A DNA stretch of 64,000 nt. It comes from Streptomyces sp. TBY4. Its GTDB lineage: Bacteria; Actinomycetota; Actinomycetes; Streptomycetales; Streptomycetaceae. Positions 15,376 to 25,705 of this stretch are shown here, in pieces; the stretch's first letter is position 1; every line of letters starts with the position of its first letter. The stretch spans positions 23,420 through 87,419 of the forward strand of contig NZ_JANAVF010000003.1 in assembly GCF_024213195.1 (NCBI RefSeq), read 5' to 3'. Under the pieces are notes generated by a model. That model did no database searches. It saw only the letters and a program-made list of their open reading frames with translations, and was not told the origin of the DNA. Made by a program: the position numbers and the translations under genes.

Positions 15376-16446
15376 TCAGTTCGCGTAGTCGCCGGTCAGC
15401 GTCGCGCCCTCGGTGTGCTCGCCGCGGTCCAGGATCTCTCCCGCGACCCAGGCCTCGACACCCCGGTCGGCCAGCGCGGTCAGGGCCACGTCCACCGACT
15501 CCTGCGGGACCACGGCCATCATGCCGACGCCCATGTTCAGGGTCTTCTCCAGCTCCAGGCGCTCCACCTGACCGGCCTTGCCGACCAGGTCGAAGATCGC
15601 GCCCGGGGTCCAGGTCGAGCGGTCGACCGTGGCGTGCAGGTGGTCCGGGATCACCCGGGCCAGGTTGGCCGCGAGGCCGCCGCCCGTGATGTGGGAGTAG
15701 GCGTGGACCTCGGCCGTACGGGTGAGGGCCATGCAGTCCAGCGAGTAGATCTTGGTGGGCTCCAGCAGTTCCTCGCCGAGGGTCCGGCCGAGCTCCTCGA
15801 CGTGGCCCTCCAGGGACATTCCGGCCCGGTCGAAGAGGACGTGGCGGACCAGCGAGTACCCGTTCGAGTGAAGACCGGAGGACGCCATCGCGATGACGGC
15901 GTCGCCCGTACGGATGCGGTCCGCGCCGAGCAGCTGGTCGTACTCGACCACGCCGGTGCCGGCGCCGGCCACGTCGAAGTCGTCCGGACCCAGCAGACCC
16001 GGGTGCTCGGCGGTCTCGCCGCCGACGAGGGCGCAGCCGGCCAGGACGCAGCCCTCGGCGATGCCCTTGACGATGGCCGCGACGCGCTCGGGGTGGACCT
16101 TGCCGACGCAGATGTAGTCGGTCATGAAGAGCGGCTCGGCACCGCAGACGACGATGTCGTCCATCACCATCGCGACGAGGTCGTGGCCGATGGTGTCGTA
16201 GACGCCCATGCGGCGGGCGACGTCCACCTTGGTGCCGACCCCGTCGGTGGCCGAGGCGAGCAGGGGGCGCTCGTACCGCTTGAGGGCGGAGGCGTCGAAG
16301 AGGCCGGCGAAGCCGCCGAGGCCGCCGAGGACCTCGGGGCGCTGCGTCTTCTTCACCCACTCCTTCATCAGCTCGACGGCACGGTCTCCCGCGTCGATGT
16401 CCACGCCCGCGGCTGCGTAGCTGGCACCGGTGGTCTTCTCTGTCAT
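15376..16446 (-). CDS. purM: Phosphoribosylformylglycinamidine cyclo-ligase (AIR synthetase)
   Basis: A 356-aa cytoplasmic enzyme that closes FGAM to 5-aminoimidazole ribonucleotide using ATP, step five of de novo purine synthesis. It shows the PurM/ThiL-superfamily features: SYAAAGVDIDAG at the N-terminus, the conserved ATDGVGTK motif, the magnesium-site region GHDLVAMVMDDI, and THITGGG-like SHITGGGLAANLARV in the second half. Length is normal. ATG at 16446. It follows purF on the same strand across 153 bp, with a strong hairpin between the two, so part of purF transcription may stop before purM. Confidence 0.97.
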   Translation of the reverse strand: MTEKTTGASYAAAGVDIDAGDRAVELMKEWVKKTQRPEVLGGLGGFAGLFDASALKRYERPLLASATDGVGTKVDVARRMGVYDTIGHDLVAMVMDDIVVCGAEPLFMTDYICVGKVHPERVAAIVKGIAEGCVLAGCALVGGETAEHPGLLGPDDFDVAGAGTGVVEYDQLLGADRIRTGDAVIAMASSGLHSNGYSLVRHVLFDRAGMSLEGHVEELGRTLGEELLEPTKIYSLDCMALTRTAEVHAYSHITGGGLAANLARVIPDHLHATVDRSTWTPGAIFDLVGKAGQVERLELEKTLNMGVGMMAVVPQESVDVALTALADRGVEAWVAGEILDRGEHTEGATLTGDYAN

Positions 16447-16551
16447 GACAGGGATGAGCTTTCGTGTCGTTGCTGCGTGTGGTGCGGGGACCCCGGAAAA
16501 GCCTGAAAGACAGGCCCCCGCGCAGGTTGAGCAGGATGAACCGGGCCTACG

Positions 16552-16581
16552 GGTCCGCGGGCTCGGGCGAGCCCGCGGACC
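16552..16581 (-). terminator. Strong hairpin between purF and purM
   Basis: A perfect 14-bp inverted repeat, GGTCCGCGGGCTCG at 16552-16565 and its complement at 16568-16581, with only 2 nt between the arms, lies 19 nt beyond the purF stop. It may partly terminate or stabilise the purF message, setting a purF:purM ratio. Confidence 0.6.
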
Positions 16582-16599
16582 GTACGCGGTTCCAGGTCC

Positions 16600-18117
16600 C
16601 TACGGGCGCCGGAGCGCGTCGGCGGCGTCGGTGCCGCCGGCCAGCTCCGTCTCCAGGAGCTGCTTGCCCAGGAGCTGCGGGTCGGGCAGTTCCATGGGGT
16701 ACACGCCGTCGAAGCAGGCACGGCAGAGGTTGGGCTTCTGGATGGTCGTCGCCTCGATCATCGAGTCGAGCGAGATGTACGAGAGCGAGTCCGCGCCCAG
16801 CGACGTGGCGATCTCGTCGACCGTCATGCCGTTGGCGATCAGCTCGGCCCGGGTGGCGAAGTCGATGCCGAAGAAGCACGGCCACTTCACCGGCGGCGAG
16901 GAGATCCGGATGTGGACCTCCGCCGCGCCGGCCTCGCGGAGCATCTTGACCAGGGCCCGCTGGGTGTTGCCGCGGACGATCGAGTCGTCCACGACCACCA
17001 GGCGCTTGCCCCGGATGACTTCCTTGAGGGGGTTGAGCTTGAGGCGGATGCCGAGCTGGCGGATCGTCTGCGAGGGCTGGATGAAGGTCCGGCCGACGTA
17101 GGCGTTCTTGACCAGGCCGACGCCGTACGGGATCCCGCTGGCCTCGGCGTAGCCGACGGCGGCGGGCGTGCCCGACTCCGGCGTCGATATCACCAGGTCG
17201 GCCTCGGCCGGGGCTTCCTTGGCCAGGCGCCGTCCCATCTCGACACGCGAGAGGTAGACGTTCCGGCCGGCGATGTCGGTGTCCGGGCGCGCCAGGTAGA
17301 CGTACTCGAAGACACAGCCCTTGGGCTTTGCTTCCGCGAAGCGAGAGGTCCGAAGGCCGTTCTCGTCGATCGCGATGAGCTCGCCCGGCTCGACCTCGCG
17401 GACGAAGCTGGCGCCGCAGATGTCCAGGGCGGCGGTCTCGCTCGCCACCACCCAGCCGCGCTCCAGGCGGCCGAGGACCAGCGGGCGGATGCCCTGCGGG
17501 TCGCGGGCGGTGTAGAGCGTGCCCTCGTCCATGAAGACGAGCGAGAAGGCGCCCTTCACCTTCGGGAGGACCTTGGTGGCCGACTCCTCGATGGTCAGGG
17601 GCTTGCCGTCGTCGTCCGTCTGGCCGGCCAGCAGGGCGGTGACCAGGTCGGTGTCGTTGGTGGCCGCCACCTGGGTGGCACGGCCGTCCTGACGGGGGAG
17701 GTCGGCGACCATCTCGGCCAACTCGGCGGTGTTCACCAGGTTGCCGTTGTGACCCAGGGCAATGGAGCCGTGGGCGGTCGCACGGAAGGTCGGCTGGGCG
17801 TTCTCCCAGACGGAGGCACCAGTGGTCGAGTAGCGGGCGTGACCGACCGCGATATGACCCTGGAGCGAGCCGAGAGAGGTTTCGTCGAAGACTTGGGAAA
17901 CGAGGCCCATGTCCTTGAAGACGAGGATCTGGGAACCGTTGCTCACAGCGATACCCGCGGACTCTTGTCCACGGTGCTGCAATGCATACAGTCCGAAGTA
18001 GGTGAGCTTGGCGACCTCTTCACCCGGAGCCCAGACACCGAAGACGCCGCAAGCGTCCTGGGGGCCCTTTTCGCCGGGGAGCAGGTCGTGGTTGAGTCGT
18101 CCATCACCACGAGGCAC
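16600..18117 (-). CDS. purF: Amidophosphoribosyltransferase
   Basis: A 505-aa enzyme catalysing the first committed step of purine synthesis, PRPP plus glutamine to phosphoribosylamine. The N-terminal glutaminase domain has its catalytic cysteine at Cys23 after a propeptide (PGEKGPQDA|CGVFG), so autoprocessing is expected as in the B. subtilis type. The C-terminal PRTase domain has the PRPP loop VVVDDSIVRGNT, and four cysteines including CRACFDG could bind an Fe-S cluster. The GTG at 18117 follows a TACACT box by only 7 nt, so the message may be leaderless, although a GGGGG sequence could also act as a ribosome site. Confidence 0.97.
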   Translation of the reverse strand: MPRGDGRLNHDLLPGEKGPQDACGVFGVWAPGEEVAKLTYFGLYALQHRGQESAGIAVSNGSQILVFKDMGLVSQVFDETSLGSLQGHIAVGHARYSTTGASVWENAQPTFRATAHGSIALGHNGNLVNTAELAEMVADLPRQDGRATQVAATNDTDLVTALLAGQTDDDGKPLTIEESATKVLPKVKGAFSLVFMDEGTLYTARDPQGIRPLVLGRLERGWVVASETAALDICGASFVREVEPGELIAIDENGLRTSRFAEAKPKGCVFEYVYLARPDTDIAGRNVYLSRVEMGRRLAKEAPAEADLVISTPESGTPAAVGYAEASGIPYGVGLVKNAYVGRTFIQPSQTIRQLGIRLKLNPLKEVIRGKRLVVVDDSIVRGNTQRALVKMLREAGAAEVHIRISSPPVKWPCFFGIDFATRAELIANGMTVDEIATSLGADSLSYISLDSMIEATTIQKPNLCRACFDGVYPMELPDPQLLGKQLLETELAGGTDAADALRRP

Positions 18118-18124
18118 GCCCCCG

Positions 18125-18154
18125 AGTGTAGGCGAGATCGACCACTGGTCCGAA
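18125..18154 (-). promoter_or_regulatory. Candidate purF promoter, possibly leaderless
   Basis: On the minus strand TTCGGA (18154-18149) and TACACT (18130-18125) are spaced by 18 nt. The -10 hexamer ends 7 nt before the GTG start, so the expected transcription start coincides with the start codon. Confidence 0.4.
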
Positions 18155-18239
18155 TTGGGGATGCCCGGGAAATGTCACAGCACGCAGGGTGACGGAACCT
18201 GTTCGGAAGCCGGTCGTCTCAATATCCGGATTGCCCTGG

Positions 18240-18267
18240 TTGACAGCTGCCTGTCGTTTCGTACAAG
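18240..18267 (+). promoter_or_regulatory. Promoter of the leader peptide-sulfatase transcript
   Basis: A perfect -35 TTGACA (18240-18245) is followed after 16 nt by TACAAG (18262-18267). The -35 is overlapped by an inverted repeat GACAG-CTGC-CTGTC (18242-18255), a possible operator. The predicted start site lies within 3 nt of the leader-peptide ATG at 18277, so that peptide would be translated almost leaderless. Confidence 0.5.
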
Positions 18268-18276
18268 CTCCGGCCC

Positions 18277-18372
18277 ATGCAGCCTCTCGGTGACCGCACC
18301 GTCACCCTCGTCGCGCGCCGACACGTGGACCTCGTCCGTGTCGCCAGCGCCATCTGTCGCTGTTCTGCGTAG
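18277..18372 (+). CDS. Cysteine-containing regulatory leader peptide
   Basis: A 31-aa reading frame, MQPLGDRTVTL followed by VARRHVDLVRVASAICRC and SA. The RRHVDL..V.SA.C core matches the class of actinobacterial putative leader peptides found in front of sulfur and cysteine metabolism genes. Two Cys codons near the end (CRC) would make ribosome progress sensitive to cysteine supply. It lies 142 nt upstream of the sulfatase gene on the same strand and directly after a good promoter. A GC-rich hairpin between it and the sulfatase ribosome site could be the switch. No Shine-Dalgarno site precedes the ATG, consistent with leaderless translation. Identification rests on the motif and position. 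Confidence 0.72.
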   Translation: MQPLGDRTVTLVARRHVDLVRVASAICRCSA

Positions 18373-18471
18373 TCACACGCCGCATTTCCCTTTCCTTTTT
18401 CTCTTTTTCCCGCCGCTTTCCGCCCGAGCCTGCTCCGCCGTGCCCTGCGCCGTCCCGCGCTGCCCGGAGCC

Positions 18472-18497
18472 GGCCCCTGCCGGACGGCCGGCGGGCC
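18472..18497 (+). promoter_or_regulatory. Candidate attenuator hairpin before the sulfatase gene
   Basis: GGCCCCTGCCGG (18472-18483) pairs with CCGGCGGGCC (18488-18497), 10 bp with a 2-nt bulge and a 4-nt loop. It ends about 7 nt before the GGAG ribosome site of the sulfatase gene. Whether the leader peptide controls it is inference. Confidence 0.45.
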
Positions 18498-18513
18498 CTG
18501 CTCTGGAGTACCC

Positions 18514-19950
18514 GTGACCTCGTACGAACCCAACCTGTCCCGGCGCGCCTTCGGCGGCGCGGTCGGCGCGACCGCGGCCGCCGCGGCGGTGGGGCTGGGC
18601 GCCGCCGCCCCGGCCCACGCCGCCCCCAGCGCCGAAGACCGCGACGCGGGCCCGCAGGAACGGGAGTTCCGGGCCGACCGGGGACGCCGCTCCCGCCGCC
18701 CGAACATCCTGTTCATCCTCGGGGACGACCTCGGCTGGGCCGACCTGTCCTCCTACGACTCCCCGAACATCAAGACCCCGAACCTGGACCGGCTCGCCCG
18801 CCAGGGCGTCCGCTTCACCGACGCCTACTCGGGCTCCGCGACCTGCTCCCCGACCCGCTTCAGCCTGTACACCGGCCGCTACCCGGGCCGCGCCAAGGGC
18901 GGGCTCGCCGAGCCGATCGCCGACAAGACGGTGGGCCTGGAGCCCACCCACCCGACGCTCGCCTCGCTGCTGCGCGGCTCCGGGTACGCGACCGCGCTCA
19001 TAGGCAAGTGGCACTGCGGCTACCTGCCCGACTACAGCCCCACCAAGTCCGGTTGGGACGAGTTCTTCGGCAACTTCGGCGGCGCCCTGGAGTACTACTC
19101 CAAGCTCGGCCTGGGCGGGGAGTACGACCTCTACGAGGGCGACGCCGAGTACAAGGACCTGCGCTACTACACGCGGATCCTGACCGAGCGGGCGAGCGAG
19201 TACGTCTCCCGCGACCACGGTGGCAAGCCGTGGCTGCTGAACCTCAACTTCACCACCCCGCACTGGCCGTGGATCGCCGACGGGGACACCGAGGCGAGCG
19301 CCGAGGTCACGCGGCGGATCAAGGCCGGCGACGGACGGGCCCTGTGGCACCAGGACGGCGGCTCGATCGAGAAGTACAAGCAGATGGTCGAGGACCTCGA
19401 CCGCTCGGTCGGCGAGGTGCTGAAGGCGCTGAAGCGCTCCGGGCAGGAGGAGGACACCCTGGTCTTCTTCTCCAGCGACAACGGCGGCGAGCGCTTCTCC
19501 CACAACTGGCCGCTCGCCGGCAACAAGGCCTCCCTCCAGGAGGGCGGCATCCGCGTCCCGAACATCGTCCGCTGGCCCGCCCGGCTCGACGGCGGCCAGG
19601 TCAGCCACGTGCCGGTCTTCACCCCGGACTGGACGGCCACCCTGCTGGAACTGGCCGGCGCCCGCGCGAACCCGGCGTACCCGCTGGACGGGGTCAGCCT
19701 CGCCGGATACCTGCTGCGCGGCGAGAAGCCCGCCGAGCGCGACCTGTTCTGGCGGGTCCGCGGGGAGCGCGCGCTGCGCCGCGGAGACTGGAAGTACTAC
19801 CGCGGCAAGTCCGGCCGCGACCAGCTCTTCAACCTGGCCGGGGACATCCGCGAGCAGGCCGACAAGGCGGGCCTGGAACCGGCCCGGCTGGCCAACCTGC
19901 GGGCGGCCTGGGAGAAGACGGACGCGGGCCTGCTGCCGTACCCGGGCTGA
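18514..19950 (+). CDS. Tat-exported sulfatase (formylglycine-dependent type I)
   Basis: A 478-aa sulfatase that should release sulfate from organic sulfate esters outside the membrane. The N-terminus has a twin-arginine signal (NLSRRAFGG, Arg10-Arg11) and an Ala-rich core with cleavage near APAHA. The alkaline-phosphatase-fold metal ligands include Asp71-Asp72 (ILGDDLGWAD). The sulfatase signature CSPTR begins at Cys111, the residue converted to formylglycine, and GKWH and SSDNGG motifs follow. The GTG at 18514 has GGAG 6 nt upstream. Folding before export fits cofactor maturation in the cytoplasm. The sulfur-type leader peptide upstream suggests induction when cysteine or sulfate is scarce. 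The natural ester substrate is unknown. Confidence 0.92.
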   Translation: MTSYEPNLSRRAFGGAVGATAAAAAVGLGAAAPAHAAPSAEDRDAGPQEREFRADRGRRSRRPNILFILGDDLGWADLSSYDSPNIKTPNLDRLARQGVRFTDAYSGSATCSPTRFSLYTGRYPGRAKGGLAEPIADKTVGLEPTHPTLASLLRGSGYATALIGKWHCGYLPDYSPTKSGWDEFFGNFGGALEYYSKLGLGGEYDLYEGDAEYKDLRYYTRILTERASEYVSRDHGGKPWLLNLNFTTPHWPWIADGDTEASAEVTRRIKAGDGRALWHQDGGSIEKYKQMVEDLDRSVGEVLKALKRSGQEEDTLVFFSSDNGGERFSHNWPLAGNKASLQEGGIRVPNIVRWPARLDGGQVSHVPVFTPDWTATLLELAGARANPAYPLDGVSLAGYLLRGEKPAERDLFWRVRGERALRRGDWKYYRGKSGRDQLFNLAGDIREQADKAGLEPARLANLRAAWEKTDAGLLPYPG

Positions 19951-19967
19951 CCCCGCGCCCCGGCGAT

Positions 19968-20005
19968 CCGGCCCGGCATCCACAGCCTGTGGACGCCGGG
20001 CCCGG
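19968..20005 (+). terminator. Terminator between the sulfatase and META-lipoprotein genes
   Basis: A long imperfect hairpin: CCGGCCCGGC, a mismatch, TCCACA, then loop GCC, TGTGGA, mismatch and GCCGGGCCCGG. It lies in the 55-bp gap between two convergent genes and probably serves both. Confidence 0.75.
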
Positions 20006-20830
20006 TCACTCGACGGCGGAGGCCGCCTTCGCGGTCACGGCGCGGCCGTCGGCGCCCGTGAGGGTGAGCGTGTCTCCGGTGACCTTCCAGGTGAGCGGGC
20101 CGCTGCCGAACAGCTCGGTGAGGGTCCGCTCGAGCTCTCCCGGGCCGCCCTCGCAGGCCATCCGGGTGGTGGTGAGGGGGCCGAAGGTGAGCCGGTCCCC
20201 CTCGACCGCGGCCTTCGCGTTGAAGCGGTTGCAGCCGAGGGTGCCGCTCGCCGTCCCGTCCGCGGCCAGGGTGAAGCGGGCCCGGCCCTCGGCGTCGGCC
20301 GGGACCGAGGAGGCGGTCCCGCCCTGGATCAGGGAGTCGACGGTCCACTGCGTGGCGACGAGCGGGGTGGCGGGGGCCGGGGGCTTCGAGCTCAGGGTGA
20401 TCACGTTCCCGTCCGGGGTCTTCAACGTCACCCTGTCCTGGCTCCGTTCGATGGTCAGCACCCCCCGGAACAGCCGGGCGAAGGCCGTCTCGAACGGCAG
20501 GTCGGGGCAGGCCATGTCGGTGTGGGCGCCGGGCGTCACGGTCATGGTGGCCGCCGAGTCGAAGACCACGGCGGCGGTGAAGCCGTTGCAGCCGTAGTTC
20601 CCGTCGGCCTTGGCCTCGTGGCCCTTGCCGGGTTCCACGGCCAGCCGGGCGGTGGTGGGGGCCGTCAGCGTCCGGCCCCCCTCGGTGAGGCTCTCGACCG
20701 ACCAGGATCCGGAGAACCCGCGGCCGGGGGACGTCCCCGGCGTGCCCCCGCCGTCACCGCAGGCGGTGGCGGTGGCGGACAGCGCGAGTACGGTGACCAG
20801 GGCGGCGGGGAGGAGCGGCAGCGTACGCAT
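20006..20830 (-). CDS. Lipoprotein with two META (HslJ-like) domains
   Basis: A 274-aa exported lipoprotein: signal peptide with lipobox ATAC (Cys24), a short Gly/Thr/Pro linker, then two tandem META domains of about 110 residues. Each META domain has the conserved GC-N-F core (YGCNGFTA near residue 80, LGCNRFNA near 200) and a later MAC motif (DMACPD, RMACEG). The META/HslJ family is linked in E. coli to heat-inducible outer-membrane stress tolerance; in Actinobacteria the role is unknown. The internal repeat shows an old domain duplication. ATG at 20830. Single gene, convergent with the sulfatase. Confidence 0.85.
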   Translation of the reverse strand: MRTLPLLPAALVTVLALSATATACGDGGGTPGTSPGRGFSGSWSVESLTEGGRTLTAPTTARLAVEPGKGHEAKADGNYGCNGFTAAVVFDSAATMTVTPGAHTDMACPDLPFETAFARLFRGVLTIERSQDRVTLKTPDGNVITLSSKPPAPATPLVATQWTVDSLIQGGTASSVPADAEGRARFTLAADGTASGTLGCNRFNAKAAVEGDRLTFGPLTTTRMACEGGPGELERTLTELFGSGPLTWKVTGDTLTLTGADGRAVTAKAASAVE

Positions 20831-20902
20831 GCCGGTGGGACGCGGCCGGCCGCGAACCGGTTCCCGGATCGGTTCATCCGGGGGAGCAGCTCACCCGGGC
20901 GA

Positions 20903-21694
20903 TCAGCTCATCAGGGGGAGCAGCCCCGAGAGGTCGGCGCGCTCCCCGCTGGCCCGCACCAGGGCCCCGTCCAGCGCCTCGGCCCAGCTCGTGCGGCCGG
21001 TGGCGAGCCGGATCCAGGTCAGCGGGTCGGTCTCCACCACGTTCGGCGGGGTGCCGCGGGTGTGCCGGGGCCCCTCGACGCACTGCACCACGGCGAACGG
21101 CGGGACGCGGAACTCCACCGCCCCGCCCGGAGCCTTGAGCGCGAGGGCGTCGGAGAGCAGCCGGGTGCAGGCCGCCAGGGCCTGCCGGTCCACGGGGATG
21201 TCCACTCCGGTGGCACGGCTCAGGTCATCGGTGTGGACGACGAGCTCGACGGTCCGGGTGACCAGGAAGTCGGCCAGGGTCATGGCCCCGATCCACAGGT
21301 CCAGCACGCGGCTGCCCGGGTTCGCCTCCAGTGCCTCCGCCAGGCGGGCGCCGGTCCGGTCGTAGAGCTCGGCGAGCGGAGCCCCCTCCAGGGTCTCCTT
21401 GGCCGCCTCGGCGATCTTCCCTGCGAGCGAGGCCGTCGCGAAGGGCCACTCGACGGCGGGCAGCTCGGCGACGGCGGCGGGCGGCCGGGCCAGACCGGCC
21501 GCCAGCGAGTCGGCGATCCACGCGATGTGCGCGGCCAGCTCGGCGACGGACCAGTCGCCGACCCCGCTCGGCCGGGCGAGCTGCTCGGCGTCCAACTCCC
21601 GCACGGCGTCGCGTACATGGCCGAACTGTGCGAGGACGGCCGTACGGGTCCGGGCGGGATCGTAGGTGCGCGGCTTCTTCTTGGCGGGCGGCAT
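20903..21694 (-). CDS. Actinobacterial MDMPI/DinB-like and sterol-carrier family protein
   Basis: A 263-aa cytoplasmic protein. The N-terminal part (residues 15-165) resembles the mycothiol-dependent maleylpyruvate isomerase N domain, a DinB-like four-helix bundle: the GVGDWSVAELAAHIAWIAD segment and the HTDD motif near residue 160 match the metal-site pattern of that family. The C-terminal part (FRVPPFAVVQCVEG...LTWIRLATGR) resembles the SCP-like domain found after it. Members are believed to act with mycothiol or other thiols, but the substrate here is unknown. The gene is followed by the META-lipoprotein gene 72 bp downstream on the same strand. Confidence 0.72.
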   Translation of the reverse strand: MPPAKKKPRTYDPARTRTAVLAQFGHVRDAVRELDAEQLARPSGVGDWSVAELAAHIAWIADSLAAGLARPPAAVAELPAVEWPFATASLAGKIAEAAKETLEGAPLAELYDRTGARLAEALEANPGSRVLDLWIGAMTLADFLVTRTVELVVHTDDLSRATGVDIPVDRQALAACTRLLSDALALKAPGGAVEFRVPPFAVVQCVEGPRHTRGTPPNVVETDPLTWIRLATGRTSWAEALDGALVRASGERADLSGLLPLMS

Positions 21695-21729
21695 GGGCCG
21701 ACCCTACGCCGAGCGGGCCGCGGGCGCCG

Positions 21730-22269
21730 TCAGATATCCGGGACGGCGGGCAGCCCGGTCTCGCAGCCCGCCTTCGCCGCGGCGCGCAGGGCTCCCTCGC
21801 GGGCCAGCCCGGACAGGAAGCCGGGCTCGCCGCGGCCCCCGCCGTCGCTCACGTTGGCGGCGGTCGCCCGCAGGAAGGTCACTCCACCGGACTTGGCCGG
21901 GTCGGCGCACTTCACGGTCGCCGTGACGCTGCGCAGGTCCCACTCGAACCGGCTCTCGCCCGGTTGGGGGTCCTTGAAGGTCTCCACCGTGAGGGAGGCG
22001 AACTCCTGCATGTGTTCCTCACCCTCGAAGGTCACCTCGCGCAGCAGTACGCACGCGTTCTCCGCCGAGGCGCCCGCCTCGACCCTGGACATGCCGAACC
22101 CCATCACCGCGTCCGGGTCGACCAGTCCCTGGCAGTTCTCGATGATCTCCGCCCGGCTCCGTGCGCGCTCCCCGGTGTTGTCGTAGAGGAGCCAGCCGCC
22201 CACCCCCGCGGCGGCCACGATCACCGGCGCTCCGACCCCGATGAGCCATCGGCCCCAACTCTGCGCCAT
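21730..22269 (-). CDS. Membrane-anchored hypothetical protein
   Basis: A 179-aa protein with one N-terminal transmembrane segment (IGVGAPVIVAAAGVGGWLLY, starting at residue 10), followed by an extracytoplasmic domain of about 145 residues. Four cysteines are present, at least two pairs of which could form disulfides outside the cell. The segment RSRAEIIENCQGLVDPDAVM begins the domain. I do not recognise the family; similar short anchored proteins are common in Streptomyces. It lies between the MDMPI-like gene and purL on the minus strand and is separated from purL by a strong terminator. Confidence 0.6.
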   Translation of the reverse strand: MAQSWGRWLIGVGAPVIVAAAGVGGWLLYDNTGERARSRAEIIENCQGLVDPDAVMGFGMSRVEAGASAENACVLLREVTFEGEEHMQEFASLTVETFKDPQPGESRFEWDLRSVTATVKCADPAKSGGVTFLRATAANVSDGGGRGEPGFLSGLAREGALRAAAKAGCETGLPAVPDI

Positions 22270-22332
22270 CCGAACCCCGTTCCCCCGCCGGCCCCGCCAC
22301 CGCCGTCGGCGCGGGCTCCTTGCAGGAACGGA

Positions 22333-22370
22333 CGAGCCCCCGCCCGGAAACGGTTCCAGGCGGGGGCTCG
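22333..22370 (-). terminator. Terminator of the purSQL operon
   Basis: A perfect 12-bp stem, CGAGCCCCCGCC at 22333-22344 and its complement at 22359-22370, with a 14-nt loop, lies 23 nt beyond the purL stop. Confidence 0.82.
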
Positions 22371-22392
22371 GCTCACGAAGAGCGGCTGCGGA

Positions 22393-24638
<2,246 letters not shown>

Positions 24639-24642
<4 letters not shown>

Positions 24643-25319
24643 GCGCTGACCAGCTTCTTCAGGACCGAGGTGAAGAACGGGAGGCCGTCGGTGCGGCCCG
24701 TCCCGATCAGCGGCTCGACCGCGTGCTCGGGGTGCGGCATGAGGCCGACGACGTTGCCCGCGGCGTTGGTGATGCCGGCGATGTCGCGCAGCGAGCCGTT
24801 GGGGTTGACGTCGAGGTACCGGAAGGCCACTCGGCCTTCGGCCTCCAGTTCGTCCAGCACGCGCTCGTCGGCCACGTAGCGGCCGTCCATGTTCTTGAGC
24901 GGTACGGAGATCTCCTCGCCGACGGTGTAGTCGCCGGTCCAGGCGGTCTCCGCGTTCTCCACCCGCAGCTTCTGGTCGCGGCAGATGAAGTGGAGGTGGT
25001 TGTTGCGGAGCATCGCCCCCGGCAGCAGGTGGGCCTCGGTGAGGATCTGGAAGCCGTTGCAGATGCCGAGGACGGGCATGCCGCCCTTGGCCTGCTCGAT
25101 GATGCTCTCCATCACCGGCGAGAAGCGGGAGATGGCTCCGGCGCGCAGGTAGTCCCCGTAGGAGAAGCCGCCCGCGAGGACGACCGCGTCGACCTGGTGC
25201 AGGTCCTTGTCGCGGTGCCAGAGCGATACGGGCTCGGCTCCCGCGAGGCGCACGGCGCGCAGCGAGTCACGGTCGTCGAGCGTTCCGGGGAACGTGACGA
25301 CTCCGATGCGAGTGGTCAC
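24639..25319 (-). CDS. purQ: Phosphoribosylformylglycinamidine synthase, glutaminase subunit
   Basis: A 226-aa class I glutamine amidotransferase that hydrolyses glutamine and channels ammonia to PurL. The nucleophile elbow is GICNGFQIL (Cys near residue 87) and the catalytic His-Glu pair lies in [10 protein letters not shown]. The GTG start at 25319 is 2 nt after the purS stop, so translation is closely coupled on both sides. Length is typical of the stand-alone subunit. Confidence 0.97.
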
Positions 25320-25321
25320 CG

Positions 25322-25567
25322 TCAGGCCTCGACCTTCACGGTGAAGTCTTCGATGACGGTGTTGGCGAGGAAGGTTTCGGCCATCTTGTGGATGCGGTCG
25401 AGGGCGGCCTGGTCGACCGGTCCCTCCACCTCCAGTTCGAAGCGCTTCCCCTGGCGGACGTCGGCGATCCCTTCGAAGCCCAGGCGCGGCAGTGCACGCT
25501 GCACCGCCTGGCCCTGGGGGTCGAGGATCTCCGGCTTGAGCATGACGTCGACTACGACGCGTGCCAC
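25322..25567 (-). CDS. purS: Phosphoribosylformylglycinamidine synthase, PurS subunit
   Basis: An 81-aa subunit that bridges PurL and PurQ in the FGAM synthase complex. The sequence [18 protein letters not shown], the [12 protein letters not shown] segment and the C-terminal [12 protein letters not shown] motif are characteristic. The GTG start at 25567 is chosen because GGGAG lies 5 nt upstream; longer readings pass into non-coding, AT-richer DNA. First gene of the purSQL operon, divergent from lsrL across 361 bp that contain two prominent inverted repeats. Confidence 0.95.
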   Translation of the reverse strand: MARVVVDVMLKPEILDPQGQAVQRALPRLGFEGIADVRQGKRFELEVEGPVDQAALDRIHKMAETFLANTVIEDFTVKVEA

Positions 25568-25625
25568 TGGCACTCCCGATGAGGTGGTTGGTGCGAAGGC
25601 GGTTCCCTCAGCGTACCTGGAGGAA

Positions 25626-25645
25626 ATTTCTACGCGGGTAGATAT
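25626..25645. promoter_or_regulatory. Inverted repeat, candidate operator upstream of purS
   Basis: ATTTCTAC-GCGG-GTAGATAT is a near-perfect 8-bp inverted repeat with one mismatch, 59 nt before the purS start. The form resembles operators of winged-helix or TetR-type regulators; the bound protein is unknown. Confidence 0.5.
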
Positions 25646-25661
25646 CTCTCTTGTAGGATCC

Positions 25662-25705
25662 TCCGGGGGATTCTGCTTCACCAACGCTTCGCAAAATCCC
25701 CCGGA
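25662..25705. promoter_or_regulatory. Large inverted repeat between purS and lsrL
   Basis: TCCGGGGGATT at 25662-25672 and its exact complement at 25695-25705 flank a 22-nt spacer. In RNA this makes an 11-bp stem. It lies between divergent genes, so it is not an ordinary end-of-gene terminator; a leader attenuator for purS or a binding site are possible. Confidence 0.5.

Noticed and set aside
25662..25705. A purine riboswitch in front of purS.
   Set aside because: Only one long-spaced inverted repeat is visible; no purine-riboswitch core with paired loops or PRPP/ppGpp-like conserved motif is seen.
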